A stretch of 53,180 nucleotides of DNA from Sphingomonadales bacterium (GTDB lineage: Bacteria; Pseudomonadota; Alphaproteobacteria; Sphingomonadales; Sphingomonadaceae), in contig JAIYAA010000041.1 in NCBI GenBank assembly GCA_027489295.1, forward strand, positions 1 to 53,180, in the 5' to 3' direction. Below, piece by piece: positions 9,329 to 18,065 of the stretch. Made by a program: the position numbers and the translations under genes. The notes under the pieces are model-generated. The model did not search any database. It was not told where the DNA came from and saw only the letters and a program-made list of their open reading frames with translations. How positions within the stretch are numbered: position 1 is the stretch's first letter; the number at the start of each line of letters is the position of its first letter.

Positions 9329-10914
9329 ACCGGCGATCCCGGCGCGGCGAACGGCGCTTCCTCGGCGAAGGAAAAGGCGGGCAGGGCGTCCGCTTGCGGT
9401 GCGGCGGGCCTGGGCTGCGGCGCGATCTTGGCGAGGAACTCGCCATGGGTAGGCATGCGCTGTGCGGTTTCCCAATAGCCCTGCCGCATCTGCTCCAGCG
9501 CCTGCGCCACGCGGTTCTCGTCCAGCGCGTCGGCCATGGGTTCATACTCTTCGGGGACGATGTGCTGGCCCAGACAGACCGCGATCCAGCTCGGGTTGGC
9601 GAACAGTTCCATGCCCTCGCGGAACAGCCGGCCCTTGGTGCGGAACAGCTCGATCTTGCGCGCCAGGCTGTCGGGGATGTCCATCGTCCGGCAGCGGTTC
9701 CAGAAGGGCGTGTCGGTGCGCTCGGTCGCCTTGTAGTGGAGCACGATGAAGTCGCGGACGTCGTCGTACATCTCGCGCATCTGGCGGTTGTATTCGTCGC
9801 GCTCGACGGCGGCGAAGCGCTTGTCGGGGAACAGCGCGAGCAGCCGGGCGATGCCGCTCTGGATGAAATGGATGCTGGTCGATTCCAGCGGTTCGATGAA
9901 CCCGCTCGACAGGCCGAGCGCGACGACGTTGTGGCGCCACATTTCGCGTCTCCGGCCGGTGACGAAGCGGATCCGGCGCGGATCTGCGAGCGGCGCGCCT
10001 TCCAGCGAGGCGAGCAGCTGCGCCTCGGCGGTGTCATCGTCGAGGAAGTCGCTGCAATAGACCAGGCCGTTGCCCACCCGGTGCTGGAGCGGGATGCGCC
10101 ACTGCCAGCCGGCCTCGCGCGCGGTGGAGCGGGTGAAGGGGGTGGGCTCGCGGACATTTGCGCACGGCGCGGCGACGGCGCGGTCGCAGGGCAGCCAGTG
10201 CCGCCAGTCTTCATAGCCGGTCTTCAGCGCCTCCTCGATCAGCAGGCCGCGGAAGCCCGAGCAATCGATGAACAGGTCGCCGGCGACGGTGCGGCCGTCG
10301 GCCAGCGTCACCGACTGGACGAAGCCGTCCTCCGCGCGGAGCGCGACGTCGGTGATCCGCCCCTCGATCCGCTGGATGCCGCGCGCCTCGGACAGGCGGC
10401 GCAGCAGCTGGGCGTAGAGCCCGGCATCGAAGTGGAAGGCATAGGTCAGCTCGCGCACCGGCGTCTGCGCGGTGGGCGAGGGGCGGCCGAACTTGCCTTG
10501 CGCGGCGGCGACCGCGCTCATCGACCAGGCGGCGATGTCCGGCATCGGCCGGCGGGCGCGTTCGCGCAGGTAGAGCTGGTGGAAATGCACCCCCTGCAGA
10601 TCCTGCGCATATTGGCCGAAGGGATGGAAATAGCTGTCGTTCAGCCGGCCCCAGTTCACGAACTCGATGCCGAGCTTGAAGGTGCCCTTGGTCTCGGCGA
10701 GGAAGGTGTTCTCGTCGAGCCCGATCATCGTGTTGAAGGTGAGGATCGGCGGGATCGTCGCCTCGCCGACGCCGACCGTGCCGATCTCGTCGGATTCGAT
10801 CACGGTGACCTGGGTGTAGCCGTTGTTGAGGAAGCGGGAAAAGGCCGCCGCCGCCATCCAGCCGGCAGTTCCCCCGCCGACGATCACGACGTTGCGGATG
10901 CTATGTTCGTTCAT
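9325..10914 (-). CDS. tryptophan halogenase family flavoprotein
   Basis: This is a 529-aa halogenase-like flavoprotein. It shows IVGGGTAGWM (11-20), GVGEATIP (about 48-55), the lysine K80 in TFKLGIEF, WQWRIP and FIEPLES, so the catalytic machinery looks intact. The ATG at 10914 lies inside the last codons of the upstream gene (14-nt overlap), and its stop forms GTGA with the next gene. It is therefore the third of four translationally linked paralogues. The C-terminal 25 residues (alanine, proline and phenylalanine rich) extend beyond the usual end of the family. The paralogues are clearly diverged rather than recent duplicates, which suggests different substrates or subunit roles. Confidence 0.9.
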   Translation of the reverse strand: MNEHSIRNVVIVGGGTAGWMAAAAFSRFLNNGYTQVTVIESDEIGTVGVGEATIPPILTFNTMIGLDENTFLAETKGTFKLGIEFVNWGRLNDSYFHPFGQYAQDLQGVHFHQLYLRERARRPMPDIAAWSMSAVAAAQGKFGRPSPTAQTPVRELTYAFHFDAGLYAQLLRRLSEARGIQRIEGRITDVALRAEDGFVQSVTLADGRTVAGDLFIDCSGFRGLLIEEALKTGYEDWRHWLPCDRAVAAPCANVREPTPFTRSTAREAGWQWRIPLQHRVGNGLVYCSDFLDDDTAEAQLLASLEGAPLADPRRIRFVTGRRREMWRHNVVALGLSSGFIEPLESTSIHFIQSGIARLLALFPDKRFAAVERDEYNRQMREMYDDVRDFIVLHYKATERTDTPFWNRCRTMDIPDSLARKIELFRTKGRLFREGMELFANPSWIAVCLGQHIVPEEYEPMADALDENRVAQALEQMRQGYWETAQRMPTHGEFLAKIAPQPRPAAPQADALPAFSFAEEAPFAAPGSPV

Positions 10915-12340
10915 GCAAATGTCTCAGCTGAGCGGCGCGAAAGGCGGCCGGCGTGGGCAGTGGGGCGATCGCCTGGGCAAGGCGCGCGCGAAGGGCATCC
11001 ATGGCGCGCGCGGCATCGGCCGGTGGCACCGCTTCGGCGAGCGGATCGATGCGGCGCGGGCGCACGCCCTGGCCGAACAGCACGGCGAGCCAGCTGTCGC
11101 GATCGAACGTCTCTTCCTCGTAGAAGGGCAGGCGGCCGCGTTCGCCGAAGAGGCGCAGCGTATGAGCGAGCGACTCCGGCGGTTCGGTGCCGGTGATTTC
11201 CTGCCAGAAGGGGCCCCCGCGGCGGCTGGTGATGTAATGGAGCAGCACGAAATCGCGCGCGCGGCGGGCTTCGGCCAGGCTCTGTCGGTTATATTCGGCC
11301 TGCTCCAGCGGGTGCGGCTCGCCCGCGGGCAGCATCGTGATCACGCGGTCGATCGCGCTGTGGGCGAGGTGGAGGTTGGTCCATTCGAGCGGCTCTATCA
11401 CGACCGCGGCATCCCCGATCGCGATGACATTGTGCCGCCAGGGTTCGAGCATGGCGCCCGATTCGAACGCAATCGGTTCGGCGTCGTTCGTCTCTTCGCC
11501 GGCTACGAAGACACGGCCGGATTGCAGCGCGCCGCTCCAGCGCCAGCCGGTTGCCTCCGCCTGGACCGTTTCGACCACGGGCAGTTCCGCCGACAGGGAC
11601 GACGACAGCAGCAGGCGGTTGCAGGGCAGCCAGCGTCGCCAGTCCTCGCGGGGGCCGCCCAGCACCGCGTGCAGCCGCGCCGCGGGGCCGGTGCAATCAA
11701 GATAGAGATCGGCGGTGAGGGCGCTGCCGTCGTCGCGGGCTACTTCGGCGATGCCGCCCGTCGGTGCGGGCACGACGCCCGCCAGCATGCCCTGCTCGAC
11801 CCGTACGCCTATGTGCCGGCAATAGGCAGCCAGCATCACGGCATAGCGGGGCAGATCGAGCGCCAGCCCGAAGCCCTGATCGGCGAGGGGACCCTCGGCT
11901 TGCGGCAGCACGAACCGGCCTGCCGCGCCCATGGCCGCCGCCGCCGAAAACGCGTCGAACGGCGCCACCGAGCCTGCGGCTGCCGCCCTCGCCCAGAGCA
12001 GGTGGAACGGCGCGCTGCCCATCGGCGCGCCGTGTGGGCCATACGCGTGGAGATAATCGCCGCCATCCGCGCCGTCGCCGCTCCAGCCCAGGAAGCGCGT
12101 TCCCAGCCGATAGGTGCTGCCGGTTCGCAGCACCGCGTCCTCCAGCCCGATGCCCAGATCGTCGTGGAAGCCGAGGATCGAGGGCAGGGTGCTGGCGATC
12201 CGGTCCGCCAGGGCATTGTCCGGCGTCGGGACGGGCAGGATGGCGACGTCCAGCAACGGCACGCGCCGCTTGAGCGCCGCCGCCGCCGACCAGCCGGTAA
12301 CGCCGCCGCCCACCACCAGAACCCGCTTCGGCGCCGTCAT
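10901..12340 (-). CDS. divergent tryptophan-halogenase paralogue lacking the catalytic lysine
   Basis: This 479-aa protein has the overall halogenase fold pattern but degenerate signatures. The FAD motif reads GGGVTGWS (11-18). The GVGEATIP loop is replaced by unrelated sequence (about 40-56). The position of the catalytic lysine is arginine (R78 in TYRLGTRF). WxWxIP has become WRWSGA (266-271), while the EPLE glutamate (E316) remains. The frame is intact and both ends overlap neighbours (ATGA with the upstream gene, 14 nt with the downstream gene), so this is a maintained gene, not a decaying one. It may be a non-halogenating flavoprotein, a regulatory partner of the three other operon members or a different oxidase. 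The assignment to the superfamily is firm, the loss of halogenase activity is inferred. Confidence 0.85.
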   Translation of the reverse strand: MTAPKRVLVVGGGVTGWSAAAALKRRVPLLDVAILPVPTPDNALADRIASTLPSILGFHDDLGIGLEDAVLRTGSTYRLGTRFLGWSGDGADGGDYLHAYGPHGAPMGSAPFHLLWARAAAAGSVAPFDAFSAAAAMGAAGRFVLPQAEGPLADQGFGLALDLPRYAVMLAAYCRHIGVRVEQGMLAGVVPAPTGGIAEVARDDGSALTADLYLDCTGPAARLHAVLGGPREDWRRWLPCNRLLLSSSLSAELPVVETVQAEATGWRWSGALQSGRVFVAGEETNDAEPIAFESGAMLEPWRHNVIAIGDAAVVIEPLEWTNLHLAHSAIDRVITMLPAGEPHPLEQAEYNRQSLAEARRARDFVLLHYITSRRGGPFWQEITGTEPPESLAHTLRLFGERGRLPFYEEETFDRDSWLAVLFGQGVRPRRIDPLAEAVPPADAARAMDALRARLAQAIAPLPTPAAFRAAQLRHLHERT

Positions 12341-13851
12341 GCAGCGGCGGCCATCGCGCAGTAGCGATCGATGTAGCGCAGATGCTCGGGCACCCGGGCG
12401 GCGGTAGCGGCGATCTCCGCCTGCAGCGCCTGCATGCCCCGCATCAGTGTCGCGCCGTCGGCTTGGTCGGCGCGGGGATCATAGCCTTCGGGCACGATGC
12501 CCTGGCCGACATAGACGGCGATCCAGCTCGCATCGAGGAAAACCCCTTCGCGATACTTCACCACGCGCCCCGCGCGACGGAACAGCTCGATCTTCTCCGC
12601 CAGACTGTCCGGCACCGCCATGGTGCGGACATAGTTCCAGAAGTCCGTGTCGGTGCGGCTGGTCGCGTGATAGTGGAGAATCAGGAAGTCGCGGATGCGA
12701 TCATATTCCAGGTCAATCAGCCGGTTGAATTCGTCGCGGTCGACAGGCGAGATGGCCTTGTCGGGGAACAGTTCGATCAGCGCGGTGATCGCCTGCTGCA
12801 CCAGGTAGATGCTGGTCGATTCCAGCGGTTCGAGGAAGCCGCTCGCCAGCCCGATCGCGACGCAATTGTGGGCCCAGCTTCGCCGCCGGCGCCCTGCCCG
12901 GAAGCGGAGCTGCCGCGGATCGGCGAGCGGGGCGCCTTCCACCGCTTCGGTGAGCGCGCGCGCCGCCGCGTCGTCGGAGGTGAAGGCGCTGGCATAGACA
13001 TAACCATTGCCGGTGCGGTGCTGCAGCGGGATGCGCCAGCGCCAGCCCGCCGGCATCGCGATGGCGCTGGTGTAGGGCGTAACCGAGGTCTCGGTGCGGC
13101 ACGGCATCGCCACCGCACGGTCCGCCGGCAGCCAGCGGCTCCAGTCCTCGAACGGCTCGTCCAGCGCCTCGCCGAGCAGTAGCGAGCGGAAGCCCGAGCA
13201 ATCGATGAACAGGTCGCCTTCGATCACCTGCCCATCGTCGAGCCGGATCGCGGTGATGTCGCCGCTCGTCCCGTCGCGCAGCACCTCGACCACGCGGCCC
13301 TCGGTGCGGCGTGCGCCCAACCCCTCGGCGATCGTGCGCAGATACGGCGCGAACATCAGTGCGTCGAATTGATAGGCATAGCCGTAGGTGGAGGTTAGCT
13401 TTTCCGGATCGGCCTCGGGCAGATCGAAGCGATTGGCGCGCGCGAGCATGCAGGCATAGGAAAAGCGTTCGAGCGGCGGCACGTCCACGCCCTGGGCACG
13501 CAGGCGGGCCCAGTAATGGTGAAAGTCCACGTCGCCCTTGCCCCGGCCGAACGTGCCGAAGGGATGGATGTAGCTGTCGCCCAGCTTGCCCCAGTTGCGA
13601 AACTCGATGCCCAGTTTGAACGTGCCGCGCGTCCAGGCCATGAAGTCGGCCTCGCGGATCCCCAGCTTTTCGACGAAGCCGCGAATGTGCGGCAGGGTCG
13701 CTTCGCCGACACCGATCACGCCGATCGCTTCCGATTCCACCAGATGAAGGTCGCAGCGGCCCGGCAGCAGCTTCGCGAGGGCCGCAGCCGCCATCCAGCC
13801 GGACGTGCCGCCCCCCACGATTACCACCCGCTGGCCTGGATGCGACGCCAT
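12337..13851 (-). CDS. tryptophan halogenase family flavoprotein, first gene of operon
   Basis: This is a 504-aa halogenase-like flavoprotein with IVGGGTSGWM (11-20), GVGEATLP (about 47-54), the lysine K79 in TFKLGIEF, WRWRIP and FLEPLES. I chose the ATG at 13851 because GGGGAGAG sits just upstream; an ATG 15 nt further upstream has only a weak site. It leads the operon that runs to the cupin gene, and its stop overlaps the divergent paralogue as ATGA. The promoter must lie in the 247-nt gap shared with the divergent TBDR 2. No flavin reductase gene is seen, so reduced flavin must come from elsewhere in the genome. Confidence 0.9.
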   Translation of the reverse strand: MASHPGQRVVIVGGGTSGWMAAAALAKLLPGRCDLHLVESEAIGVIGVGEATLPHIRGFVEKLGIREADFMAWTRGTFKLGIEFRNWGKLGDSYIHPFGTFGRGKGDVDFHHYWARLRAQGVDVPPLERFSYACMLARANRFDLPEADPEKLTSTYGYAYQFDALMFAPYLRTIAEGLGARRTEGRVVEVLRDGTSGDITAIRLDDGQVIEGDLFIDCSGFRSLLLGEALDEPFEDWSRWLPADRAVAMPCRTETSVTPYTSAIAMPAGWRWRIPLQHRTGNGYVYASAFTSDDAAARALTEAVEGAPLADPRQLRFRAGRRRRSWAHNCVAIGLASGFLEPLESTSIYLVQQAITALIELFPDKAISPVDRDEFNRLIDLEYDRIRDFLILHYHATSRTDTDFWNYVRTMAVPDSLAEKIELFRRAGRVVKYREGVFLDASWIAVYVGQGIVPEGYDPRADQADGATLMRGMQALQAEIAATAARVPEHLRYIDRYCAMAAAA

Positions 13852-13953
13852 CGACTCTCCCCTCATTCTCTTTTCCGGTACGTTTCCAGCAATCTAGTGG
13901 GTGCTGTCAAACCTGTTCGCGGGGGAATGGGTCGACCACGCAATTTTCCGGAC

Positions 13954-13969
13954 GTTGCAGAGCTGCAAC
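13954..13969. promoter_or_regulatory. inverted repeat GTTGC-N6-GCAAC
   Basis: GTTGCAG and CTGCAAC arms of 7 nt are separated by AG. The dyad lies 145 nt upstream of the TBDR 2 start and about 100 nt upstream of the first halogenase gene. The same GTTGC-N6-GCAAC pattern recurs at 41844-41859 in the N-glycan locus. The binding protein is unknown. Confidence 0.45.
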
Positions 13970-13994
13970 ATGCATAGGGGAAAAAACGGAGCAG

Positions 13995-14008
13995 TGTTAG
14001 CGCTCTCA
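13995..14008. promoter_or_regulatory. candidate LacI-family operator
   Basis: TGTTAGCGCTCTCA fits the general LacI-family operator pattern TGnnAnCGnTnnCA, with an AGCGCT core. It sits 91 nt upstream of the TBDR 2 start. The only LacI regulator in the window is at 4235-5263, which makes it the first candidate to bind here. Confidence 0.5.
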
Positions 14009-14098
14009 TTGCCATTATGTTTCGTTTCTGGTTCTTATTCGAATCAAGAGAGTAGCCCTGGGACCAGCCCGGGCATCAAGAGGGGAGGAGTGCGCGGC

Positions 14099-17000
14099 AT
14101 GTCGCAGCCGAAAGTGCATCGTTTTCAGAAATCTACAATGTTTCTGCGGAGTGTCTCCGCCACGGCGCTGTGCGTCGCGGGGATGATGGGGGTCGCACAT
14201 GCGCAGACCACCGTTCCGGCGGATCCCCAGGCGGATCAGACGCAAGCCCAGACGCAGGACCAGATCGTCGTCACCGGCATCCGTGCCAGCCTCGCCACGG
14301 CCCAGTCGATCAAGCGGAATTCCGACACCGTTGTCGACGCGATCACGTCGCAGGACATCGGGTCGCTGCCGGATCGCTCGGTGACCGAGGCACTGCAGCG
14401 CGTGCCGGGCGTGTCGATCAACCGCTTCGCCGGTTCGAACGACCCGGATCACTTCTCCGTCGAAGGCTCGGGCGTCGCGGTCCGCGGCCTCACCTTCGTG
14501 CGTTCCGAATTCAACGGCCGCACCGCCTTCGCGGCGGGCGTGGGCGGCCAGGCGCTTAACTTCGCTGACGTGCCGTCCGAACTGCTCGGCTCGGTGATCG
14601 TCGCGAAGAACACGACCGCGGAGATGATCGAAGGCGGTCTCGCCGGTACGGTCAACCTCAACACGCGGAAGCCGTTCGATCGCACCGGCTTCCACGCCGC
14701 GGGCAGCATCGAAGCCAATTACGGTGACATGCGCAAGAAGTGGACGCCGACCGTCTCGGGACTCATCACGAACACCTGGGATACCGGCATCGGCCGGATC
14801 GGCGTGCTCGCCAGCGGCGCCTTTTCGCGGATTCAGAGCCGTTCGGACGGCCTGCAGATCGCCAACTATCAGACGCGTGACGGCGCGCTGGTCAATGCGG
14901 CCAACACCAACGGCACGCTGGTTTGCCGCAACCCGCTGCCCTCGTCGTCCGACACGCGCACGCTGCCGGCCTCCGGTGCCGCCTGTGGCAATGTCGGCGC
15001 CGCCGGCGCGGACGGCTTCGCCGATTACGCAACCTCGCGCGTGGCACCGGTGGGCGGGCAGTTCCGCACCCAGCTGTTCGATCGCAAGCGCGACGGCGCT
15101 TCGCTGGCAGCGCAGTTCGAATCCATCGATCACCGTACCACGCTGACCGCGGAATATGTGCGCTCGCACACCACGCAGGAGTGGAGCGAGTACACGTTCG
15201 AAACCGCGCCGGACCTGGCCGAGTACACCACCTATCCGCTTGGCTGCCAGCAAAACGATGCGGGCCCGGCCAACTCCACCGGCGGCGCCACCTCGCGCGC
15301 GCAGTGCCAGGTCGGCAAGTTCAAGGACTACACCTACGACAGCAACGGCCTGTTCCAGTCGGGCTATATCGTCAACACCAGCAACGCCTGGCGCGGCAAC
15401 CTCGCCAACTCGCCCTATGTGCCTGTGGGTGGCCTGCAGCAGTCGATCGCGCGGCGCCAGTCGAAGGAAGAGACGCTCAACCAGGATTGGAGCCTGCGGC
15501 TTCGTTCGGAGCTGACCGATCGCCTCACCGTCACGCTCGATGGCCAGGTCGCGAAGTCGCGTCACCAGCAGCTCGACTTCTCGGTGTTCGGCTCGAGCTT
15601 CGCGGACCAGGAACTCAATATCTCGGGCAACCTGCCGACGGTAATCGCGCACAAGCCGCAATATCTGGCCTATAACTGGTCGGGTTCGGCCAGTGCACCG
15701 CTCGCGGCGGCTACCGAGTCCCAGTATTTCACCGATCCGCACTTCCAGTTCTGGCGGGCGGCGATGGACCACCTCGAGGACAGCACCGGCACGCAATATT
15801 CGTTCCAGGGTGACCTGGAGTATAAGTTCAACGAAGACTCGTTCGTGCATCGCGTAAAGTTCGGTGCGCGCTACCAGGATCGCGCCCAGACGGTGCGCTA
15901 CTCCACCTACAACTGGGGCATGCTGAGCGAGACCTGGTCGGGTAACCGACCGGTCAACTTCGCCGACACGCCGGCGAACCAGATGGTCCGCTACGACTTC
16001 CCGAACTTCTTCCGCGGCCAGACCTCGGCTCCTCCAGGCGCCTATTATTATGGCGGCGACCTGATCAACGACTATGCCGGGTCGGTGAAGTTCTTCCAGT
16101 CGATCCAGGCGCAGGCAACCGCGCTCGGCGCCTCGCCGACCTGGGTGCCTCTGGCTTCGCGGAGCGGCGTGACGTCGGGTACGTCCTACCTGCCGTCGGA
16201 AATCCAGCCCGTCAGCCAGCTCGACAGTGCCGCTTACGGCATGGCGAGCTTCGGTTCGGACACGTTCCTCGGCAACATCCGCTTCTCGGGCAATATCGGT
16301 CTGCGCTGGGTGAAGACCAATCTGCGCTCGGAAGGCTCGATCGGCGTTCCCAGCCAGCAGGCGCTGAACATCCTCGATCCCTACAGCGTGCGCTGCGCCG
16401 CGACGGTTCCGGTGGGTGCACCGGCCGGCACGGTGGCGCAGATCCCCGGCGGCGTCTGTACCCTGGGTGCAGGCGGCTATGCGCAGCTCCAGCAGTTCGC
16501 AGGCGGTGGCCTCACGCGGTACGATGCAGCGAAGATGCACTACAGCTACTTCCTGCCGAGCCTGAACCTCAAGTTCGGCCTGTCGAACGATCTGCTGATC
16601 CGCCTTGCGGCATCGAAGGTGCTGACGCGTCCGGAAAACTCGTACATCCGCAACTTCCTGACCATCGGTCTGGGCACGAGCGGCGAGCTGACGGCCACGG
16701 CAGGCAACCCGTATCTGAAGCCGGCGACCGCCTGGCAGTTCGACGCGAGCCTCGAATGGTATTTCGCCCGGGTCGGCTCGCTGACGCTGAACGGCTTCTA
16801 CAAGAGCATCGACAACTTCTTCTATCAGCAGATCACCAACCGCACGATCACGAGCAACGGCATTACCAAGGACGTCTTCGTCCGCGGTCCGGCCAACTAT
16901 AACGGTACGGGCAAGATCAAGGGCTTCGAGCTCGCCTACCAGCAGACCTACGACTTCCTGCCGGGTGCGCTGAAGGGCCTGGGTATCTCGGCGAACTACA

Positions 17001-17431
17001 CGTTCATCGACAGCCAGGGCCTGCCGAACAGCTTCCTCAACACCGGTTCGCCGTCGAACGTGTCGACGGTCAAGCCGGGGAACCTGCCGCTCGAGCAGCT
17101 GTCGAAGCACAACGTCAACGCAGCGATCTTCTACGAACGTGGGCCGATCTCGGTGCGCGCGGCGTATAACTGGCGCTCGCGCTTCCTGCTCACCGCGTCG
17201 GACGTGATCTTCCCCTACTACTCGATCTTCAACGAGCCGGTGGGGACGCTCGATGCCTCGCTGTTCATCAACGTCACCAAGGACGTGAAGGTCGGCGTCC
17301 AGGGCGTGAACCTGACCAACACTGTCACCAAGACGACGCAGGCCTATACCGGCGATCCGGACAAGCTGGCGCCGCGTTCCTACTTCATGAACGACCGCCG
17401 CTATTCGATCATTCTGCGCGGCAATTTCTAA
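14099..17431 (+). CDS. TonB-dependent receptor (sugar-type), TBDR 2
   Basis: This is an outer-membrane transporter of 1110 aa. The N terminus (MSQPKVHRFQKSTMFLRS) leads into a signal peptide that ends near VAHAQ. It is followed by a TonB-box-like QIVVTGIR, a plug domain (GSLPDRSVTEALQRVPGVSI, then VRGLTF and FNGRTAF) and a barrel ending in ILRGNF. I chose the ATG at 14099 because GGGGAGGAG lies 8 nt upstream and the signal sequence begins there. It is divergent from the halogenase operon and is followed by a strong terminator, so it is a single-gene unit. The class is that found with sugar loci of sphingomonads and Caulobacter. The receptor and the halogenase operon share a control region and are probably induced together. 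Confidence 0.92.
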   Translation: MSQPKVHRFQKSTMFLRSVSATALCVAGMMGVAHAQTTVPADPQADQTQAQTQDQIVVTGIRASLATAQSIKRNSDTVVDAITSQDIGSLPDRSVTEALQRVPGVSINRFAGSNDPDHFSVEGSGVAVRGLTFVRSEFNGRTAFAAGVGGQALNFADVPSELLGSVIVAKNTTAEMIEGGLAGTVNLNTRKPFDRTGFHAAGSIEANYGDMRKKWTPTVSGLITNTWDTGIGRIGVLASGAFSRIQSRSDGLQIANYQTRDGALVNAANTNGTLVCRNPLPSSSDTRTLPASGAACGNVGAAGADGFADYATSRVAPVGGQFRTQLFDRKRDGASLAAQFESIDHRTTLTAEYVRSHTTQEWSEYTFETAPDLAEYTTYPLGCQQNDAGPANSTGGATSRAQCQVGKFKDYTYDSNGLFQSGYIVNTSNAWRGNLANSPYVPVGGLQQSIARRQSKEETLNQDWSLRLRSELTDRLTVTLDGQVAKSRHQQLDFSVFGSSFADQELNISGNLPTVIAHKPQYLAYNWSGSASAPLAAATESQYFTDPHFQFWRAAMDHLEDSTGTQYSFQGDLEYKFNEDSFVHRVKFGARYQDRAQTVRYSTYNWGMLSETWSGNRPVNFADTPANQMVRYDFPNFFRGQTSAPPGAYYYGGDLINDYAGSVKFFQSIQAQATALGASPTWVPLASRSGVTSGTSYLPSEIQPVSQLDSAAYGMASFGSDTFLGNIRFSGNIGLRWVKTNLRSEGSIGVPSQQALNILDPYSVRCAATVPVGAPAGTVAQIPGGVCTLGAGGYAQLQQFAGGGLTRYDAAKMHYSYFLPSLNLKFGLSNDLLIRLAASKVLTRPENSYIRNFLTIGLGTSGELTATAGNPYLKPATAWQFDASLEWYFARVGSLTLNGFYKSIDNFFYQQITNRTITSNGITKDVFVRGPANYNGTGKIKGFELAYQQTYDFLPGALKGLGISANYTFIDSQGLPNSFLNTGSPSNVSTVKPGNLPLEQLSKHNVNAAIFYERGPISVRAAYNWRSRFLLTASDVIFPYYSIFNEPVGTLDASLFINVTKDVKVGVQGVNLTNTVTKTTQAYTGDPDKLAPRSYFMNDRRYSIILRGNF

Positions 17432-17462
17432 CCGGGCTTCTGCCGATGGCAGGGGGAGAGGG

Positions 17463-17495
17463 GGGCTCCGGCGTTCGCGCCGGGGCCCTTTTTTT
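17463..17495 (+). terminator. rho-independent terminator after TBDR 2
   Basis: An 11-bp stem (GGGCTCCGGCG at 17463-17473 pairing with CGCCGGGGCCC at 17478-17488, one wobble) with a TTCG loop is followed by seven T residues. It lies about 30 nt after the TBDR 2 stop codon. Confidence 0.9.
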
Positions 17496-17557
17496 GGCCG
17501 AATACAGGCCGGCGGCGGTTTCGGCACGCGCGATGCGGCGGCGCGGCTGCCGCGCGA

Positions 17558-18034
17558 TTAGGGGCGCTGCTTCGTCGAGGAAATCAGTGGCAGGCTTTCG
17601 GAATCCTTCACGGTTTCCATGACGATCGAGGCGCAGACCACGTTCATCTCGATGCGCGACACCAGCGCCTTGTAGACCGTGTCATAATCCTCGACCGAGG
17701 GCAGGATGATCTTGAGCAGATAGTCGATGCTCCCGGTCAGCCGATAGACCTCGACGATCTCGGGGATCTCGCACACGGCAGCCTTGAAGCGCTCAGTCCA
17801 CTGGGCGCTGTGCACGGTCGCGCTGACGGTGACGAAGATGGTGGTCGTCAGCCCGACGGCTTCGCGGTCCAGCACGGCGACGTTGCGCTTGATCACGCCA
17901 TCGTCGCGCAGGCTCGAAATGCGCCGCGAACAGGCCGAGGGCGACAGATGGACGCCTTCGCCGACGACGGCGAGCGGCGTGTCGCTGTCGCGTTGCAGGA
18001 TGTCGAGAATTGCCCGGTCTCTCGGCGTCAGCAT
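17558..18034 (-). CDS. Lrp/AsnC-family transcriptional regulator
   Basis: This is a 158-aa regulator with an N-terminal helix-turn-helix (TPLAVVGEGVHLSPSACSRR, about 19-38) and a C-terminal RAM ligand-binding domain (EVYRLTGSIDYLLKI and following). The ATG at 18034 follows a GGGAGAAAGG ribosome site. It lies 31 nt downstream of the M3 peptidase gene on the same strand, so the two are likely co-transcribed. Members of this family sense amino acids, which fits the neighbours: a peptidase upstream and a divergent PLP enzyme of the cysteine synthase fold. A degenerate dyad GCAnTTnAAnTGC at 20390-20402 in the divergent promoter region could be its site. A GC-rich hairpin without a T-tract (17541-17555) follows the gene. 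Confidence 0.9.
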   Translation of the reverse strand: MLTPRDRAILDILQRDSDTPLAVVGEGVHLSPSACSRRISSLRDDGVIKRNVAVLDREAVGLTTTIFVTVSATVHSAQWTERFKAAVCEIPEIVEVYRLTGSIDYLLKIILPSVEDYDTVYKALVSRIEMNVVCASIVMETVKDSESLPLISSTKQRP

Positions 18035-18065
18035 CTGCCTTTCTCCCTTTCTCGGCGCCTGCGTG

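Larger units (their letters stand above)
13852..14098. promoter_or_regulatory. divergent control region between the halogenase operon and TBDR 2
   Basis: This 247-nt gap separates the divergent starts of the first halogenase gene and TBDR 2. It is less GC-rich than its surroundings. It contains a GTTGC-N6-GCAAC dyad (13954-13969), a LacI-type operator (13995-14008), a small ATTCGAAT palindrome (14037-14044) and the TBDR 2 ribosome site GGGGAGGAG (14082-14090). No gene was found. Confidence 0.55.

Noticed and set aside
10901..12340. Pseudogene interpretation of the divergent halogenase paralogue
   Set aside because: The reading frame is complete, of near-family length and overlaps both neighbours in the way of a translated operon member.
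6771..13851. Halogenated natural-product gene cluster
   Set aside because: No NRPS, PKS, terpene, prenyltransferase or export genes accompany the halogenases; the context is TonB receptors and sugar transport.
14015..17527. Minus-strand open frame of 1170 codons opposite TBDR 2
   Set aside because: It covers the TBDR 2 coding region and its terminator, is rich in arginine and valine, and has no recognisable domain.
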